Made by a program: the position numbers and the translations under genes
Shown: in pieces, positions 60,660 through 64,000 of the stretch
How positions within the stretch are numbered: position 1 is the first letter of the stretch
Layout: every line of letters starts with the position of its first letter
Notes under the pieces: generated by a model
Told to the model about the DNA's origin: nothing
The model's input: the letters and a program-made list of their open reading frames with translations, nothing else
The model's database searches: none
DNA from: Macrolepiota albuminosa
Taxonomy: Eukaryota > Basidiomycota > Agaricomycetes > Agaricales > Agaricaceae
Assembly (NCBI GenBank): GCA_027475525.1
Contig: JAMWFC010000049.1
Location: 373,297-437,296, forward strand
Reading direction: 5' to 3'
DNA: 64,000 nucleotides

Positions 60660-61646
60660 TAAGCCTTAGAATTGTTGAGAATATGATCTGAAGGCTTAAT
60701 TAAGGCTTAATATTAAATGACCATTTTAGAAAGAATATGATTGATGCGTAGTTACAAGTTGGCAGTAAGTTAAATACTGGTAATTTGATAAAAAATTTAC
60801 TCCTTTGATATTCTTCAATACCTCCACTCTGTAGACCTATTTGAGAGTACTTTCTAAGAGGCAAAAAACAAAATGAGTCTCATATCTGAGCCCACTGTCA
60901 TGGTTGCATCAAAAAACATCAGTCAAATGAAGTTGTTGTTGAATGTAATAGTGATAGGAAGTCTGCTTTATTGTTGTCAGAATTATAGGTCATCTAAGGT
61001 GTGTGTACTCACAGTTGAAAGAGAGCTGATGGACTTGGAGCATGTAAATATGAGTATTTCTTCATCCAATAACTGAGCTGTACTCACATATGATAGGGTA
61101 ATAATCCAGTTGCTATGTAGACTGCATCCCTTGATACTCCATCCACTGCTGAACTTGCTGACTTTGCTATCCTGCTTCTGAGTATATCAGTCAATTAAGC
61201 AGGGCTTGAGCAAAATTTTTCTAATCTAAAAATCAAGAAAACCCACTTTAGAAATCAGTTAAAGCTACCAAGGCTCAAAAAAATAGTAAAAGTCAGTCAA
61301 AAAATAGATATGCAATGATCTATAAGATCTAACTATGTTTTCAGGTCAGGGCTGACATTCAAGTATCACATCACAAAGCTGGTTTTATTAATGAGTAAAA
61401 ACAGCATAATAATCATGACAATATCAAAGTAAAAGATCTTCTTGCCATCTCCAAATATGCAGATTTATTAGATTGTGATAATGAAGAGTCAGATAAAGAT
61501 GATTGCGTGCTAATGATAGCTCAAGTATTGATAAAGTCATAAGAAAGATACCGCAGGAAAATGGATAAAAAAAAAGCAAGGAGAAGAAAGTGATGATGAA
61601 GACCTTGCAGATGCTATGCATGAATGTCAACATTCAAAATAGTTGC

Positions 61647-62326
61647 TGTCAGGTTTTGCTAACAATGGAGGCCTCCAGAAGCAAGCAGGTCCTTATTAGA
61701 TGAACTCAAAGTCTACAGAGTGTCTCTGAGCAATGGGGAGCGAGTTCCAGGGTTTTAGCAGGGGTGTGGAGGTGCTCTGAGAAGTGCATGGAGCACTAGA
61801 ATTTGTAGGTAGGATGGAGCAGGGTCCTAGGCTAAGTCTGGAATACAGGGAGGGCAGAAGGCAGAGCCTGTTAGGGTAGAGAGGCAGCAGGACTAGAAGA
61901 CTTGAGAGAGTAAGAAAATAAATTGAATAAATAGTACAAAACAGACAAGAGAATATAGAGGCAGAAGTTATAGCAATATTAAAACTACTGTAATGAATTA
62001 CTGGCTACCAGCTATATACTTACGGTAGTTAAGGTCTGGGGCATTTGGGTAAGCTCCAGAGCTAAGTGCTATGTGGTCAGTCCTGTGCACTGTATTGTCT
62101 GAGTTGAGTCCTGTGTGGCATATTGTCTGGGTATGGGTGTGGTGCTGAAGAAATCGGTCAGGGCCCTTCAGTTGGCATAGGGCCAAATGCTGGAGTGATC
62201 GGCAGGGCCTGAGAATTATGGATAGGTGTCAGGACAGGTCTCTTGACTGGGTGGTGAGGGCAGGATATTGGGCTTTGTATGGTGCATCAGGGCTCACGTG
62301 GTGTTCCAGGATAATGGGTCGTAATA
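61647..62326 (-). mobile_element. Decayed LTR in reverse orientation, related to the 62723 LTR
   Basis: The left end TGTCAGGTTTTGCT matches the reverse complement of the intact LTR's right end (TGTCAGGTTCCGCT) with CC to TT changes, and GGCCTCCAGAAGCAAGC then CTTA continue the match. The right end GGGTCGTAATA matches the reverse complement GGGTCGTGACA. The interior is diverged. About 680 bp, against 770 bp for the intact LTR after removing its 77-bp copy. Confidence 0.6.
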
Positions 62327-62554
62327 GTTGCCATAGTCATTGAATCTTTTATTTTCAGAAAGAAAGAAGAAAGATATCAATCAGCAAATTTGTAGAATGT
62401 GTCAGAGGGCAGCACATACTGAAGAGGCATAGCTGATGAAGTTGCTGGCTGATGAGGAGGCTGATAAAGATAGGATTCCAGATGATGGTGAGCTTGAGGA
62501 ATCTGACAATGATTTCAAAGAGTGGAAGGTCATTGAGTATAATATTAAGTTATA

Positions 62555-62587
62555 ATTAAGGCTTATTATTAAGAAATAAGCCTTAAT
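62555..62587. repeat. Hairpin with 13-bp perfect arms
   Basis: ATTAAGGCTTATT and AATAAGCCTTAAT are exact inverted copies around a 7-nt loop. It lies 135 bp before the young LTR and shares the AAGGCTTA core with 60639-60712. Confidence 0.7.
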
Positions 62588-62722
62588 AAAAGAAAATGCC
62601 CTTATTAACTCCTTAAAATACAACACTGCACACTAGTGCTATGAGTTCTGAGCCTTCTAAGTTCTTGAAGTCAATGAATAATAGATGATGAATAGCTGAT
62701 AAAAGGTGCTTGAGACTGATAA

Positions 62723-63569
62723 TGTCACGACCCCTCCCCCCCGGAACCTCCCCGGGACACCCCCGGAGCCCCGCCCGGGAACCTCTTCCGCCAATCCCAC
62801 AGCGCACCCCGCCCCCACAGCTGCCGACGCCACCATCAGCCAGCCCCCCAGGACCCCTGCATCACGGACCCTGGGATCAACCGCCATCAACAATCGGATC
62901 ACGCGGCTCGCACCCGACCATCACGCATCACGCCCCACACATCACGACTCCCTCCGTGCCAATTGATCGCGCGTCCCCACACGCGCAATCCCGGTATACA
63001 GTCCCTGGCCACTACTCAATAACCCCTGGAACTCATCCCAGACACCCCGGAATCCCGAGACACGATCCGTAGTACTTATAGTGTAGTTCTCCGCTGTATT
63101 CGCTAGTCTTGATATTACATACACTGTTACTTTGCTTTACTTTGGTTATTGCGTGCCCTTTTGCTTGACTGGTACGCCTTGATTGGTACGCTTCGACTGG
63201 CACGCCTAAGTATTCACGTGCTCTAAGTTTTGGTACGCACTTCGCGACTCTTGATTTGATTGGTACGCTTCGACTGGCACGCCTAAGTATTCACGTGCTC
63301 TAAGTTTTGGTACGCACTTCGCGACTCTTGATTTACTAACTTGGTCTCATCTTAGAACCTACGGTTCACGACTCGACCCCCTCTACCCTCAGTTACCCCC
63401 AGCCCAAAACCCCCAGACTCTAGTCCCCTATCCCGGGATTACCCCTGTCCTTGTCTTGAACCCCGGAGTCCTAACCCCGGAGTTCCAGACACCTGAGTAT
63501 TCGTAGGTCAAGTCCGCATTGTAAGGGCGTTGCTTTCCTGGAAAGCCCCCAACTCAGCGGAACCTGACA
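62723..63569 (+). mobile_element. LTR of a young, GC-rich LTR retrotransposon (probably Gypsy-type)
   Basis: Starts TGTCACGACCCCTCCC and ends GGAACCTGACA, so the termini are TG...CA with a 5-bp inverted TGTCA/TGACA. It is CpG-rich, in sharp contrast to the decayed DNA before it. An internal 77-bp tandem copy (63179-63255, 63256-63332) is probably artificial, so the real length is near 770 bp. The next bases TAATATCAAGACTCC could be a primer-binding site; the matching tRNA is not clear. The second LTR would lie outside the window. Confidence 0.7.
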
Positions 63570-63628
63570 TAATATCAAGACTCCCTCCTTACACCGTTCT
63601 TGATGGCTACATATACTCACACTTACTA

Positions 63629-63728
63629 NNNNNNNNNNNNNNNNNNNNNNNNNNNNNNNNNNNNNNNNNNNNNNNNNNNNNNNNNNNNNNNNNNNNNNNN
63701 NNNNNNNNNNNNNNNNNNNNNNNNNNNN
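63629..63728. other. Assembly gap, 100 N
   Basis: Exactly 100 unknown bases, the usual placeholder for a gap of unknown size, inside the LTR element just after the leader. Confidence 0.98.
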
Positions 63729-64000
63729 GAAGAATTACAGCAACTGCTCGACGAAGTCCACGCGTCCCCCTCCCCTTGGCCCCTCAACGACCCCGCGGAC
63801 CCAGGACGCTCGATTCACATTCGACGGAAACCCCTGGAACCAGCCCCAGCAGTCCCGGCAGCCCCCACGGTCCCCACTCCGGAACAATAACAACGGGAAG
63901 AGCGGCAAAACGCCTCGGCAATACTGTGGTCCCTCAACCCGACGGGAGGGCTATTCGATCAGCCTGCCGCCCGCACAGTAGGATTGTCAACTCGCCGTAG
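63729..64000 (+). mobile_element. Start of the internal region of the LTR element
   Basis: The frame after the gap reads EELQQLLDEVHASPSPWPLN then RSIHIRRKPLEPAPAVPAAP and meets a stop at about 63890. A second frame stays open to the edge but is Arg/Pro-rich and unlikely. A gag leader is plausible; no domain is visible. Confidence 0.4.

Larger units (their letters stand above)
54676..62722. mobile_element. AT-rich, CpG-poor graveyard of decayed transposons
   Basis: Eight kilobases with a sharp drop in GC content and very few CG dinucleotides, rich in TG and CA. Open frames are short. Recognisable debris includes a decayed LTR start at 58275, a stop-riddled frame at 59392-59920, a reversed decayed LTR at 61647-62326, and acidic remnants such as ADEEADKDRIPDDGELEESD near 62440. 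The pattern fits cytosine-methylation decay of silenced elements. Confidence 0.7.

Noticed and set aside
62706..63072. Pro-rich open frames at the start of the GC-rich block
   Set aside because: They lie within the LTR (TG...CA ends) and reflect its C-rich composition.

Overview
This window is nuclear DNA of a filamentous basidiomycete, most likely an Agaricomycete. The basis is gene style (many 50-60 nt GT-AG introns, short intergenic spaces), housekeeping genes that reassemble exon by exon (PCT1, YAE1, TFA2, gpd, CBF1, MDH, BAP31/YET-like), and a tyrosine-recombinase retroelement of a type I recognise from mushroom genomes. No genus is claimed.

Layout. 0-8 kb: 5' end of a membrane-anchored amidohydrolase (-), choline-phosphate cytidylyltransferase PCT1 (+), an alpha/beta-hydrolase relative that has lost its nucleophile (-), YAE1 (+), TFIIE-beta/TFA2 (-), and an unrecognised gene (+). 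8-12.8 kb: AT-rich spacer and a complete epoxide hydrolase (-). 12.8-18.9 kb: a Ngaro/PAT-like retroelement with split direct repeats (A1-gag-RT/RNase H-YR-B1-A2-B2). 19-28 kb: intron-containing tRNA-Ala, GAPDH (-) and a long coiled-coil protein (+). 28.6-35.5 kb: GABA-type permease (+), CBF1-like bHLH factor (-), and a malate dehydrogenase ending in the peroxisomal signal SRL (-). 35.6-44 kb: gene-poor, microsatellite-rich DNA around one Agaricomycete-specific SILK-motif protein (-). 44-54.5 kb: tRNA-Gly (-), nitrilase (+), 2OG-Fe(II) oxygenase (-), Dal5-type MFS transporter (+), BAP31/YET-type ER protein (-) and an unrecognised glycoprotein-like gene (-). 54.6-62.7 kb: AT-rich, CpG-poor graveyard of dead transposons. 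62.7-64 kb: a fresh GC-rich LTR element, cut by a 100-N gap.

Two things shape everything else. First, about 38 perfect tandem duplications, all with a period of exactly 77 bp, are scattered through the window and break or duplicate parts of otherwise intact genes (gpd, CBF1, MDH, PCT1, permease, BAP31, both tRNAs). A constant period points to unmerged k=77 assembly overlaps, not biology. Second, several reading frames need a single-base correction, often in a homopolymer run. Frame breaks in this window should therefore not be read as pseudogenes without reads.

Functionally the genes are mostly unrelated housekeeping and metabolic units, as is usual for fungi. The cytidylyltransferase (phosphatidylcholine synthesis), peroxisomal MDH (NAD recycling for beta-oxidation/glyoxylate cycle) and BAP31-like ER protein touch lipid metabolism. 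Nitrilase, epoxide hydrolase, oxygenase and the two transporters look like accessory catabolic or transport functions. I do not see a biosynthetic gene cluster.
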